Under the pieces are notes generated by a model that was not told the origin of the DNA, did no database searches, and saw only the letters and a list, made by a program, of their open reading frames with translations. The position numbers and the translations under genes were made by a program. From Rhabditoides inermis (lineage: Eukaryota; Nematoda; Chromadorea; Rhabditida; Rhabditidae), in contig CAWZYM010000154.1 in assembly GCA_963966185.1 (NCBI GenBank), forward strand, positions 372,001 through 436,000: 64,000 nt of DNA. The letters run 5' to 3'. Below are positions 1 to 12,600 of the stretch, piece after piece (position 1 is the stretch's first letter; each line of letters opens with the position of its first letter).

Positions 1-1871
1 TTCCTTTTCCCTGTTCACAAGACCTTTCCCTACTTGTATTTTAAGTCGTATAGACCTTTTCCCTTTTCACAAGACATTTCCCTACTTGTACTTGAAGTCG
101 TATAGACCTTTTCCCTGTTCACAAGACTTTTCCCTACTTGTATTTGAAGTCGTATAGACCTTTTTCCTGTTCACAAGACTTTTCTCTACTTGTGTTTGAA
201 GTCGTATAGACCTTTTCCCTGTTCACAAGACTTTTCACAAGACTTTTCCCTACTTGTATTTGAAGTCGTATATACCTTTTCCCTGTTCACAAGACTTTTC
301 CCTACTTGTAATTGAAGTCGTATATACCTTTTCCCTGTTCACAAGACTTCTCCCTACTTGTTTTTGAAGTCGTATATACCTTTTCCTTGTTCACAAGACT
401 TTTCCCTACTTGTACTTGAAGTCGTTTAGACCCTTTCCCTGTTCACAAGACTTTTTCCTACTTACTTGTCCTTGAAGTCGTATAGACTTTTTTCCTGTTC
501 ACAAGACTGTTCACAAGACTTTTCCCTACTTGTATTCGAAGTCGTACAGACCTTTCCCCTGTTCACACGACTTTTCCCTACTTGTATTTGAAGTCGTACA
601 GACCATTTCCCTGTTCACAAGACTTTTTCCTACTTTTTTTTTAAAAGTAGTATAGGCCTGTTTCTGTTTACAAGACTTTTCCCTACTTCTTTTCAAGTCG
701 TATAGATCTTTTTCCTGTTCACAAGACTTTTCCCTACTTGTATTTGAAGTCGTACAGACCTTTTCCCTGTTCACAAGACTTTTCCCTACTTATATTTGAA
801 GTCGTATAGACCTTTTTCCTGTTCACAAGACTTTTCTCTACTTGTATTTGAAATCGTATAGACCTTTTCCCTGTTCACAAGACTTTTCACAAGACTTTTC
901 CCTACTTGTATTTAAAGTCGTATATACCTTTTCCCTTTTCACAAGACTTTTCTCTACTTGTATTTGAAGTCGTATAGACCTTTACCCTGTTCACAAGACT
1001 TTTCACAAGACTTTTCCCTACTTGTGTTTGAAGTCGTATATTCCTTTTCCCTGTTCACAAGACCTTTCCCTACTTGTATTTTAAGTCGTATAGACCTTTT
1101 CCCTTTTCACAAGACATTTCCCTACTTGTACTTGAAGTCGTATAGACCTTTTCCCTGTTCACAAGACTTTTCCCTACTTGTATTTGAAGTCGTATAGACC
1201 TTTTTCCTGTTCACAAGACTTTTCTCTACTTGTGTTTGAAGTCGTATAGACCTTTTCCCTGTTCACAAGACTTTTCACAAGACTTTTCCCTACTTGTATT
1301 TGAAGTCGTATATACCTTTTCCCTGTTCACAAGACTTTTCCCTACTTGTAATTGAAGTCGTATATACCTTTTCCCTGTTCACAAGACTTCTCCCTACTTG
1401 TTTTTGAAGTCGTATATACCTTTTCCTTGTTCACAAGACTTTTCCCTACTTGTACTTGAAGTCGTTTAGACCCTTTCCCTGTTCACAAGACTTTTTCCTA
1501 CTTACTTGTCCTTGAAGTCGTATAGACTTTTTTCCTGTTCACAAGACTGTTCACAAGACTTTTCCCTACTTGTATTCGAAGTCGTACAGACCTTTCCCCT
1601 GTTCACACGACTTTTCCCTACTTGTATTTGAAGTCGTACAGACCATTTCCCTGTTCACAAGACTTTTTCCTACTTTTTTTTTTAAAGTAGTATAGGCCTG
1701 TTTCTGTTTACAAGACTTTTCCCTACTTCTTTTCAAGTCGTATAGATCTTTTTCCTGTTCACAAGACTTTTCCCTACTTGTATTTGAAGTCGTACAGACC
1801 TTTTCCCTGTTCACAAGACTTTTCCCTACTTATATTTGAAGTCGTATAGACCTTTTTCCTGTTCACAAGAC
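1..1871. repeat. 1,040-bp tandem repeat, about 1.8 copies
   Basis: Bases 1-831 recur at 1041-1871 with an offset of exactly 1,040 (20 x 52). The AGGCCT sites at 654 and 1694 confirm the period. The only differences I saw are a T/A change in the poly-T/A tract of the G marker (near 643 and 1683). The window opens on the TATTCC landmark of an F-class block, so the first copy is cut by the window edge. Copies diverge after CTGTTCACAAGAC at 831/1871. There the first copy runs into another F block and the second into the GTTCACAAGACT-doubled monomers. Confidence 0.9.
1134..1185 (+). repeat. Reference 52-bp monomer
   Basis: A clean copy of the commonest monomer, counted here from the GAAGTC word. 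Composition is 11 A, 13 C, 7 G and 21 T. It contains two related halves: AGAC at monomer positions 11 and 31, and TTTTCCCT at 16 and 35. This suggests an old dimer of a roughly 26-bp unit, though the spacing (19-20 and 32-33) is now unequal. It has one CpG (positions 6-7, in GTCGT). AAGTC near the start can pair with GACTT in the second half. The starting point is arbitrary because the array is continuous. Confidence 0.9.
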
Positions 1872-2195
1872 TGTTCACAAGACTTTTTCCTACTTGTTTT
1901 TCAAGTCGTATAGACCTTTTTCCTGTTCACAAGACTGTTCACAAGACTTTTCCCTACTTGTATTTCAAGTCGTATAGACCTTTTCCCTTTTTACAAGACT
2001 TTTCCCTATTTGTATTTGAAGTCGTATATACCTTTTTCCTGTTCACAAGACTTTTCCCTACTTGTGTTTTAAGTCGTATAGACTTTTTTCCTGTTCACAA
2101 GACTTTTCCCTATTTGTATTTGAAGTCGTATAGACCTTTTCCCTTTTTACAAGACTTTTCCCTATTTGTATTTGAAGACGTATATACCTTTTTCC
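1872..2195. repeat. Linker of divergent monomers, copy of about 33315-33640
   Basis: About six monomers, including two with the doubled GTTCACAAGACT cassette and several with the TTTTTACAAGAC change. The order matches 33315-33640 with an offset of 31,443, and it also matches the 43.9-kb and 52.4-kb regions. One copy-specific change is GAAGACG for GAAGTCG at about 2174. No gene. Confidence 0.75.
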
Positions 2196-2849
2196 TGTTC
2201 ACAAGACTTTTCCCTACTTGTGTTTTAAGTCGTTTAGACCTTTTCCCTTTTCACAAGACTTTTCCCTACTTGTACTTGAAGTCGTATAGACCTTTTCCCT
2301 GTTCACAAGACTTTTCCCTACTTGTATTAGAAGTCGTATAGACTTTTTTCCTGTTCACAAGACTTTTCCCTACTTGTATTTGAAGTCGTATAGACCTTTT
2401 CCCTTTTTACAAGACTTTTCCCTATTTGTATTTGAAGTCGTATATACCTTTTCCCTGTTCACAAGACTTTTCCCTACTTGTGTTTTAAGTCGTTTAGACC
2501 TTTTCCCTTTTCACAAGACTTTTCCCTACTTGTACTTGAAGTCGTATAGACCTTTTCCCTGTTCACAAGACTTTTCCCTACTTGTATTTGAAGTCGTATA
2601 GACCTTTTTCCTGTTCACAAGACTTTTCTCTACTTGTATTTGAAATCGTATAGACCTTTTCCCTTTTTACAAGACTTTTCCCTATTTGTATTTGAAGTCG
2701 TATATACCTTTTCCCTGTTCACAAGACTTTTCCCTACTTGTGTTTTAAGTCGTTTAGACCTTTTCCCTGTTCACAAGACTTTTCCCTACTTGTATTTGAA
2801 GTCGTATATACCTTTTCCCTTTTCACAAGACTTTTCTCTACTTGTATTT

Positions 2850-2913
2850 GAAGTCGTATAGACCTTTTCCCTGTTCACAAGACTTTTCACAAGACTTTTC
2901 CCTACTTGTATTT
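2850..2913 (+). repeat. 64-bp monomer variant, cassette doubled (CACAAGACTTTT form)
   Basis: This copy matches the 52-bp monomer except that the 12-bp word CACAAGACTTTT is present twice in tandem, giving 64 bp. The same form recurs in every HOR, for example just after the TTTACCC landmark in each F or S block. In some blocks the doubled cassette has a further change to TTTTCAGAAGAC (about 16080, 16468, 20550, 24627, 58820), which is useful for telling copies apart. Confidence 0.9.
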
Positions 2914-3017
2914 GAAGTCGTATATACCTTTTCCCTGTTCACAAGACTTTACCCTACTTGTATTTTAAGTCGTATATACCTTTTCCCTTTTCACAAGACT
3001 TTTCCCTACTTGTACTT

Positions 3018-3081
3018 GAAGTCGTATAGACCTTTTCCCTGTTCACAAGACTGTTCACAAGACTTTTCCCTACTTATATTT
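3018..3081 (+). repeat. 64-bp monomer variant, cassette doubled (GTTCACAAGACT form)
   Basis: A second 64-bp form in which GTTCACAAGACT is repeated, so TGTTCACAAGACTG leads into a further TTCACAAGAC. A sub-variant begins CTCTTCACAAGACTG (for example about 6530 and 8217). The duplication register differs from the CACAAGACTTTT form, so the two 64-bp classes probably arose by separate slippage events. Each is then carried at fixed positions inside the HORs. Confidence 0.88.
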
Positions 3082-6000
3082 GAAGTCGTTTAGACCTTTT
3101 TCCTGTTCACAAGACTGTTCACAAGACTTTTCCCTACTTGTATTTGAAGTCGTATAGACCTTTTCCCTGTTCACAAGATTTTTCCCTACTTGTAATTGAA
3201 GTCGTATATACCTTTTCCCTGTTCACAAGACTTCTCCCTACTTGTTTTTGAAGTCGTATAGACCTTTTCCCTGTTCACAAGACTTTTCCCTACTTGTAAT
3301 TGAAGTCGTATATACCTTTTCCCTGTTCACAAGACTTTTCCCTACTTGTGTTTTAAGTCGTTTAGACCTTTTCCCTTTTCACAAGACTTTTCCCTACTTG
3401 TACTTGAAGTCGTATAGATTTTTTCCCTGTTCACAAGACTTTTCCCTACTTGTATTTGAAGTCGTATAGACCTTTTTCCTGTTCACAAGACTTTTCTCTA
3501 CTTGTATTTGAAATCGTATAGACCTTTTCCCTGTTCACAAGACTTTTCACAAGACTTTTCCCTACTTGTATTTGAAGTCGTATATACCTTTTCCCTTTTC
3601 ACAAGACTTTTCTCTACTTGTATTTGAAGTCGTATAGACCTTTACCCTGTTCACAAGACTTTTCACAAGACTTTTCCCAACTTGTATTTGAAGTCGTATA
3701 TTCCTTTTCCCTGTTCACAAGACCTTTCCCTACTTGTATTTTAAGTCGTATAGACCTTTCCCCTTTTCACAAGACTTTTCCCTACTTGTATTTGAAGTCG
3801 TATAGACCTTTTTCCTGTTCACAAGACTTTTCTCTACTTGTGTTTGAAGTCGTATAGACCTTTTCCCTGTTCACAAGACTTTTCACAAGACTTTTCCCTA
3901 CTTGTATTTGAAGTCGTATATACCTTTTCCCTGTTCACAAGACTTTTCCCTACTTGTAATTGAAGTCGTATATACCTTTTCCCTGTTCACAAGACTTCTC
4001 CCTACTTGTTTTTGAAGTCGTATATACCTTTTCCCTGTTCACAAGACTTTTCCCTACTTGTACTTGAAGTCGTTTAGACCCTTTCCCTGTTCACAAGACT
4101 TTTTCCTACTTACTTGTCCTTGAAGTCGTATAGACTTTTTTCCTGTTCACAAGACTGTTCACAAGACTTTTCCCTACTTGTATTCGAAGTCGTACAGACC
4201 TTTCCCCTGTTCACACGACTTTTCCCTACTTGTATTTGAAGTCGTACAGACCATTTCCCTGTTCACAAGACTTTTCCCTACTTGTGTTTTAAGTCGTTTA
4301 GACCTTTTCCCTTTTCACAAGACTTTTCCCTACTTGTACTTGAAGTCGTATAGACCTTTTCCCTGTTCACAAGACTTTTCCCTACTTGTATTAGAAGTCG
4401 TATAGACTTTTTTCCTGTTCACAAGACTTTTCCCTACTTGTATTTGAAGTCGTATAGACCTTTTCCCTTTTTACAAGACTTTTCCCTATTTGTATTTGAA
4501 GTCGTATATACCTTTTCCCTGTTCACAAGACTTTTCCCTACTTGTGTTTTAAGTCGTTTAGACCTTTTCCCTTTTCACAAGACTTTTCCCTACTTGTACT
4601 TGAAGTCGTATAGACCTTTTCCCTGTTCACAAGACTTTTCCCTACTTGTATTTGAAGTCGTATAGACCTTTTTCCTGTTCACAAGACTTTTCTCTACTTG
4701 TATTTGAAATCGTATAGACCTTTTCCCTTTTTACAAGACTTTTCCCTATTTGTATTTGAAGTCGTATATACCTTTTCCCTGTTCACAAGACTTTTCCCTA
4801 CTTGTGTTTTAAGTCGTTTAGACCTTTTCCCTGTTCACAAGACTTTTCCCTACTTGTATTTGAAGTCGTATATACCTTTTCCCTTTTCACAAGACTTTTC
4901 TCTACTTGTATTTGAAGTCGTATAGACCTTTTCCCTGTTCACAAGACTTTTCACAAGACTTTTCCCTACTTGTATTTGAAGTCGTATATACCTTTTCCCT
5001 GTTCACAAGACTTTACCCTACTTGTATTTTAAGTCGTATATACCTTTTCCCTTTTCACAAGACTTTTCCCTACTTGTACTTGAAGTCGTATAGACCTTTT
5101 CCCTGTTCACAAGACTGTTCACAAGACTTTTCCCTACTTATATTTGAAGTCGTTTAGACCTTTTTCCTGTTCACAAGACTGTTCACAAGACTTTTCCCTA
5201 CTTGTATTTGAAGTCGTATAGACCTTTTCCCTGTTCACAAGATTTTTCCCTACTTGTAATTGAAGTCGTATATACCTTTTCCCTGTTCACAAGACTTCTC
5301 CCTACTTGTTTTTGAAGTCGTATAGACCTTTTCCCTGTTCACAAGACTTTTCCCTACTTGTAATTGAAGTCGTATATACCTTTTCCCTGTTCACAAGACT
5401 TTTCCCTACTTGTGTTTTAAGTCGTTTAGACCTTTTCCCTTTTCACAAGACTTTTCCCTACTTGTACTTGAAGTCGTATAGATTTTTTCCCTGTTCACAA
5501 GACTTTTCCCTACTTGTATTTGAAGTCGTATAGACCTTTTTCCTGTTCACAAGACTTTTCTCTACTTGTATTTGAAATCGTATAGACCTTTTCCCTGTTC
5601 ACAAGACTTTTCACAAGACTTTTCCCTACTTGTATTTGAAGTCGTATATACCTTTTCCCTTTTCACAAGACTTTTCTCTACTTGTATTTGAAGTCGTATA
5701 GACCTTTACCCTGTTCACAAGACTTTTCACAAGACTTTTCCCAACTTGTATTTGAAGTCGTATATTCCTTTTCCCTGTTCACAAGACCTTTCCCTACTTG
5801 TATTTTAAGTCGTATAGACCTTTCCCCTTTTCACAAGACTTTTCCCTACTTGTATTTGAAGTCGTATAGACCTTTTTCCTGTTCACAAGACTTTTCTCTA
5901 CTTGTGTTTGAAGTCGTATAGACCTTTTCCCTGTTCACAAGACTTTTCACAAGACTTTTCCCTACTTGTATTTGAAGTCGTATATACCTTTTCCCTGTTC

Positions 6001-6364
6001 ACAAGACTTTTCCCTACTTGTAATTGAAGTCGTATATACCTTTTCCCTGTTCACAAGACTTCTCCCTACTTGTTTTTGAAGTCGTATATACCTTTTCCCT
6101 GTTCACAAGACTTTTCCCTACTTGTACTTGAAGTCGTTTAGACCCTTTCCCTGTTCACAAGACTTTTTCCTACTTACTTGTCCTTGAAGTCGTATAGACT
6201 TTTTTCCTGTTCACAAGACTGTTCACAAGACTTTTCCCTACTTGTATTCGAAGTCGTACAGACCTTTCCCCTGTTCACACGACTTTTCCCTACTTGTATT
6301 TGAAGTCGTACAGACCATTTCCCTGTTCACAAGACTTTTTCCTACTTTTTTTTAAAAGTAGTAT

Positions 6365-9300
6365 AGGCCTGTTTCTGTTTACAAGACTTTTCCCTACTTT
6401 TTTTCAAGTCGTATAGACCTTTTCCCTGTTCACAAGACTTTTCCCTACTTGTATTTGAAGTCGTACAGACCATTTCCATGTTCACAAGACTTTTCCCTAC
6501 TTGTATTTGAAGTCGTACAGACCTTTTTCCTCTTCACAAGACTGTTCACAAGACTTTTCCCTACTTATATTTGAAGTCGTATAGACCTTTTCCCTGTTTA
6601 CAAGACTTTTCCCTACTTATATTTGAAGTCGTACAGACCTTTTTCCTGTTCACAAGACTGTTCACAAGACTTTTTCCTACTTGTATTTCAAGTCGTATAG
6701 ACCTTTTTCCTGTTCACAAGACTCTTCACAAGACTTTTCCCTACTTGTATTTCAAGTCGTATAGACCTTTTCCCTTTTCACAAGACTTTTCCCTACTTGT
6801 ATTAGAAGTCGTATAGACTTTTTTCCTGTTCACAAGACTTTTCCCTACTTGTATTTGAAGTCGTATAGACCTTTTCCCTTTTTACAAGACTTTTCCCTAC
6901 TTGTGTTTGAAGTCGTATATACCTTTTCCCTGTTCACAAGACTTTTCCCTACTTTTATTTGAAGTCGTATAGACCTTTTTCCTGTTCCCTACTTGTTTTT
7001 GAGTCGTATAGACCTTTTCCCTGTTCACAAGACTTTTATCTATTTATATTTGAAGTCGTATAGACTATTTTCCTGTTCACAAGACTGTTCACAAGACCTT
7101 TCCCTACGTGTACTTGAAGTCGTATAGACCTTTTCCCTTTTCACAAGACTTTTCCCTACTTGTACTTGAAGTCGTAAAGATCTTTTCCCTGTTCACAAGA
7201 CTTTTCCCTACTTATGTTTGAAGTCGTATAGACCTTTTTCCCGGTTCACAAGACTTTTCACAAGACGTTTCCCTACTTGTATTTGAAGTCGTAAATACCT
7301 TTTTCCTGTTCACAAGACTTTTCCCTATTTGTATTAGAAGTCGTGTAGACCTTTTTTCTGTTCACAAGACTTTTCCCTACTTGTATTTGAAGTCGTATAG
7401 ACCTTTTCCCTTTTCACAAGACTTTTCCCTACTTGTACTTGAAGTCGTATAGACCTTTTCCCTGTTCACAAGACTTTTCCCTACTTCTATTTGGAGTCGT
7501 ATAGACCTTTTTCCTGTTCACAAGACTCATACCTGCTTGTATTTAAAGTCGTATAGACCTTTTTCCTGTTCACAAGACTTTTCTCTACTTGTATTTGAAG
7601 TCGTATAGACCTTTTCCCTGTTCACAAGACTTTTCACAAGACTTTTCCTTACTTGTATTTGAAGTCGTATATACCTTTGCCCTGTTCACAAGACCTTTCC
7701 CTACTTGTAGTTTAAGTCATATAGACCTTTTCCCTTTTCACAAGACTTTTCCCTACTTGTACTTGAAGTCGTATAGACCTTTTCCCTGTTCACAAGACTT
7801 TTCCCTACTTGTATTGGAAGTCGTATAGACCTTTTTCCTGTTCACAAGACTTTTCTCTACTTGTATTTGAAGTCGTATAGACCTTTTCCCTGTTCACAAG
7901 ACTTTTCTCAAGACTTTTCCCTACTTGTATTTGAAGTCGTATATACCTTTTCCCTGTTCACAAAATTTTTCCCTACTTTTTTTTTAAGTCCTATAGACCT
8001 TTTCCCTTTTCACAAGACTTTTCCCTACTTGTATTCGAAGTCGTACAGACCATTTCCCTGTTCACAAGACTTTTTCCTACTTTTTTTTAAAGTAGTATAA
8101 GCCTGTTTCTGTTTACAAGACTTTTCCCTACTTCTTTTCAAGTAAGTCGTATAGACCTTTTTCCTGTTCACAAGACTTTTCCCTACTTTTATTTGAAGTC
8201 GTACAGACCTTTTCCCTCTTCACAAGACTGTTCACAAGACTTTTCCCTACTTATATTTGAAGTCGTATAGACCTTTTCCCTGTTCACAAGACTTTTCCCT
8301 ACTTATTTTTGAAGTCGTATAGACCTTTTTCCTGTTCACAAGACTGTTCACAAGACTTTTTCCTACTTGTTTTTCAAGTCGTATAGACCTTTTTCCTGTT
8401 CACAAGACTGTTCACAAGACTTTTCCCTACTTGTATTTCAAGTCGTATAGACCTTTTCCCTTTTCACAAGACTTTTCCCTACTTGTATTAGAAGTCGTAT
8501 AGACTTTTTTCCTGTTCACAAGACTTTTCCCTACTTGTATTTGAAGTCGTATAGACCTTTTCCCTTTTTACAAGACTTTTCCCTATTTGTATTTGAAGTC
8601 GTATATACCTTTTCCCTGTTCACAAGACTTTTCCCTACTTGTGTTTTAAGTCGTTTAGACCTTTTCCCTTTTCACAAAACTTTTCCCTACTTGTACTTGA
8701 AGTCGTATAGATTTTTACCCTGTTCACAAGACTTTTCCCTACTTGTATTTGAAGTCGTATAGACCTTTTTCCTGTTCACAAGACTTTTCTCTACTTGTAT
8801 TTGAAATCGTATAGACCTTTTCCCTGTTCACAAGACTTTTCACAAGACTTTTCCCTACTTGTATTTGAAGTCGTATATACCTTTTCCCTTTTCACAAGAC
8901 TTTTCTCTACTTGTATTTGAAGTCGTATAGACCTTTACCCTGTTCACAAGACTTTTCACAAGACTTTTCCCTACTTGTATTTGAAGTCGTATATTCCTTT
9001 TCCCTGTTCACAAGACCTTTCCCTACTTGTATTTTAAGTCGTATAGACCTTTTCCCTTTTCACAAGACATTTCCCTACTTGTACTTGAAGTCGTATAGAC
9101 CTTTTCCCTGTTCACAAGACTTTTCCCCATTTGTATTTGAAGTCGTATAGACCTTTTTCCTGTTCACAAGACTTTTCTCTACTTGTGTTTGAAGTCGTAT
9201 AGACCTTTTCCCTGTTCACAAGACTTTTCACAAGACTTTTCCCTACTTGTATTTGAAGTCGTATATACCTTTTCCCTGTTCACAAGACTTTTCCCTACTT

Positions 9301-9645
9301 GTAATTGAAGTCGTATATACCTTTTCCCTGTTCACAAGACTTCTCCCTACTTGTTTTTGAAGTCGTATATACCTTTTCCCTGTTCACAAGACTTTTCCCT
9401 ACTTGTACTTGAAGTCGTTTAGACCCTTTCCCTGTTCACAAGACTTTTTCCTACTTACTTGTCCTTGAAGTCGTATAGACTTTTTTCCTGTTCACAAGAC
9501 TGTTCACAAGACTTTTCCCTACTTGTATTCGAAGTCGTACAGACCTTTCCCCTGTTCACACGACTTTTCCCTACTTGTATTTGAAGTCGTACAGACCATT
9601 TCCCTGTTCACAAGACTTTTTCCTACTTTTTTTTAAAAGTAGTAT
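6365..9645. repeat. F-class HOR, short type (3,281 bp)
   Basis: Bounded by AGGCCT at 6365 and 9646, with the A marker at about 8099 and the F-class block near 8911-9190. The same unit occurs at 48946-52227 (3,282 bp, offset 42,581-42,582). With a few-base drift it also occurs at 13491 onward, where a 388-bp duplication lengthens it. It contains one 40-bp monomer (near 6980) and a run with CCGGTTCACAAG near 7240. One F-class monomer differs here, with TTTTCCCCATTTGTATTTG near 9120. Confidence 0.88.
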
Positions 9646-12600
9646 AGGCCTGTTTCTGTTTACAAGACTTTTCCCTACTTCTTTTCAAGTCGTATAGATC
9701 TTTTTCCTGTTCACAAGACTTTTCCCTACTTGTATTTGAAGTCGTACAGACCTTTTCCCTGTTCACAAGACTTTTCCCTACTTATATTTGAAGTCGTATA
9801 GACCTTTTTCCTGTTCACAAGACTGTTCACAAGACTTTTTCCTACTTGTTTTTCAAGTCGTATAGACCTTTTTCCTGTTCACAAGACTGTTCACAAGACT
9901 TTTCCCTACTTGTATTTCAAGTCGTATAGACCTTTTCCCTTTTTACAAGACTTTTCCCTATTTGTATTTGAAGTCGTATCTACCTTTTTCCTGTTCACAA
10001 GACTTTTCCCTACTTGTGTTTTAAGTCGTTTAGACCTTTTCCCTTTTCACAAGACTTTTCCCTACTTGTATTAGAAGTCGTATAGACTTTTTTCCTGTTC
10101 ACAAGACTTTTCCCTATTTGTATTTGAAGTCGTATAGACCTTTTCCCTTTTTACAAGACTTTTCCCTATTTGTATTTGAAGTCGTATATACCTTTTTCCT
10201 GTTCACAAGACTTTTCCCTACTTGTGTTTTAAGTCGTTTAGACCTTTTCCCTTTTCACAAGACTTTTCCCTACTTGTACTTGAAGTCGTATAGACCTTTT
10301 CCCTGTTCACAAGACTTTTCCCTACTTGTATTAGAAGTCGTATAGACTTTTTTCCTGTTCACAAGACTTTTCCCTACTTGTATTTGAAGTCGTATAGATC
10401 TTTTCCCTTTTTACAAGACTTTTCCCTATTTGTATTTGAAGTCGTATATACCTTTTCCCTGTTCACAAGACTTTTCCCTACTTGTGTTTTAAGTCGTTTA
10501 GACCTTTTCCCTTTTCACAAGACTTTTCCCTACTTGTACTTGAAGTCGTATAGACCTTTTCCCTGTTCACAAGACTTTTCCCTACTTGTATTTGAAGTCG
10601 TATAGACCTTTTTCCTGTTCACAAGACTTTTCTCTACTTGTATTTGAAATCGTATAGACCTTTTCCCTGTTCACAAGACTTTTCACAAGACTTTTCCCTA
10701 CTTGTATTTGAAGTCGTATATACCTTTTCCCTTTTCACAAGACTTTTCTCTACTTGTATTTGAAGTCGTATAGACCTTTTCCCTGTTCACAAGACTTTTC
10801 ACAAGACTTTTCCCTACTTGTAATTGAAGTCGTATATACCTTTTCCCTGTTCACAAGACTTTACCCTACTTGTATTTTAAGTCGTATATACCTTTTCCCT
10901 TTTCACAAGACTTTTCCCTACTTGTACTTGAAGTCGTATAGACCTTTTCCCTGTTCACAAGACTTTTCTCAAGACTTTTCCCTACTTGTATTTGAAGTCG
11001 TATATACCTTTTCCCTGTTCACAAAATTTTTCCCTACTTGTTTTTTTTAAGTCCTATAGACCTTTTCCCTTTTCACAAGACTTTTCCCTACTTGTATTCG
11101 AAGTCGTACAGACCATTTCCCTGTTCACAAGACTTTTTCCTACTTTTTTTTTTAAAGTAGTATAAGCCTGTTTCTGTTTACAAGACTTTTCCCTACTTCT
11201 TTTCAAGTAAGTCGTATATACCTTTTTCCTGTTCACAAGACTTTTCCCTACTTGTGTTTTAAGTCGTATAGACTTTTTTCCTGTTCACAAGACTTTTCCC
11301 TATTTGTATTTGAAGTCGTATAGACCTTTTCCCTTTTTACAAGACTTTTCCCTATTTGTATTTGAAGTCGTATATACCTTTTTCCTGTTCACAAGACTTT
11401 TCCCTACTTGTGTTTTAAGTCGTTTAGACCTTTTCCCTTTTCACAAGACTTTTCCCTACTTGTACTTGAAGTCGTATAGACCTTTTCCCTGTTCACAAGA
11501 CTTTTCCCTACTTGTATTAGAAGTCGTATAGACTTTTTTCCTGTTCACAAGACTTTTCCCTACTTGTATTTGAAGTCGTATAGACCTTTTCCCTTTTTAC
11601 AAGACTTTTCCCTATTTGTATTTGAAGTCGTATATACCTTTTCCCTGTTCACAAGACTTTTCCCTACTTGTGTTTTAAGTCGTTTAGACCTTTTCCCTTT
11701 TCACAAGACTTTTCCCTACTTGTACTTGAAGTCGTATAGACCTTTTCCCTGTTCACAAGACTTTTCCCTACTTGTATTTGAAGTCGTATAGACCTTTTTC
11801 CTGTTCACAAGACTTTTCTCTACTTGTATTTGAAATCGTATAGACCTTTTCCCTTTTTACAAGACTTTTCCCTATTTGTATTTGAAGTCGTATATACCTT
11901 TTCCCTGTTCACAAGACTTTTCCCTACTTGTGTTTTAAGTCGTTTAGACCTTTTCCCTGTTCACAAGACTTTTCCCTACTTGTATTTGAAGTCGTATATA
12001 CCTTTTCCCTTTTCACAAGACTTTTCTCTACTTGTATTTGAAGTCGTATAGACCTTTTCCCTGTTCACAAGACTTTTCACAAGACTTTTCCCTACTTGTA
12101 TTTGAAGTCGTATATACCTTTTCCCTGTTCACAAGACTTTACCCTACTTGTATTTTAAGTCGTATATACCTTTTCCCTTTTCACAAGACTTTTCCCTACT
12201 TGTACTTGAAGTCGTATAGACCTTTTCCCTGTTCACAAGACTGTTCACAAGACTTTTCCCTACTTATATTTGAAGTCGTTTAGACCTTTTTCCTGTTCAC
12301 AAGACTGTTCACAAGACTTTTCCCTACTTGTATTTGAAGTCGTATAGACCTTTTCCCTGTTCACAAGATTTTTCCCTACTTGTAATTGAAGTCGTATATA
12401 CCTTTTCCCTGTTCACAAGACTTCTCCCTACTTGTTTTTGAAGTCGTATAGACCTTTTCCCTGTTCACAAGACTTTTCCCTACTTGTAATTGAAGTCGTA
12501 TATACCTTTTCCCTGTTCACAAGACTTTTCCCTACTTGTGTTTTAAGTCGTTTAGACCTTTTCCCTTTTCACAAGACTTTTCCCTACTTGTACTTGAAGT

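Larger units (their letters stand above)
2195..6325. repeat. 2,064-bp tandem duplication of an S-class HOR segment
   Basis: About 2195-4258 repeats at about 4259-6325 with an offset of 2,064. All landmarks I compared keep this offset, including TTTACCC, TATTCC, GATTTTTTCCC and the S-class fusion monomer. I saw no substitutions between the copies. The join near 4258 connects GTACAGACCATTTCCC directly to TTTTAAGTCGTTTAG, whereas the second copy goes on into a G marker at 6365. The first copy therefore lost its G marker at the exchange point. The two copies look very young or are an assembly duplication. Confidence 0.88.
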
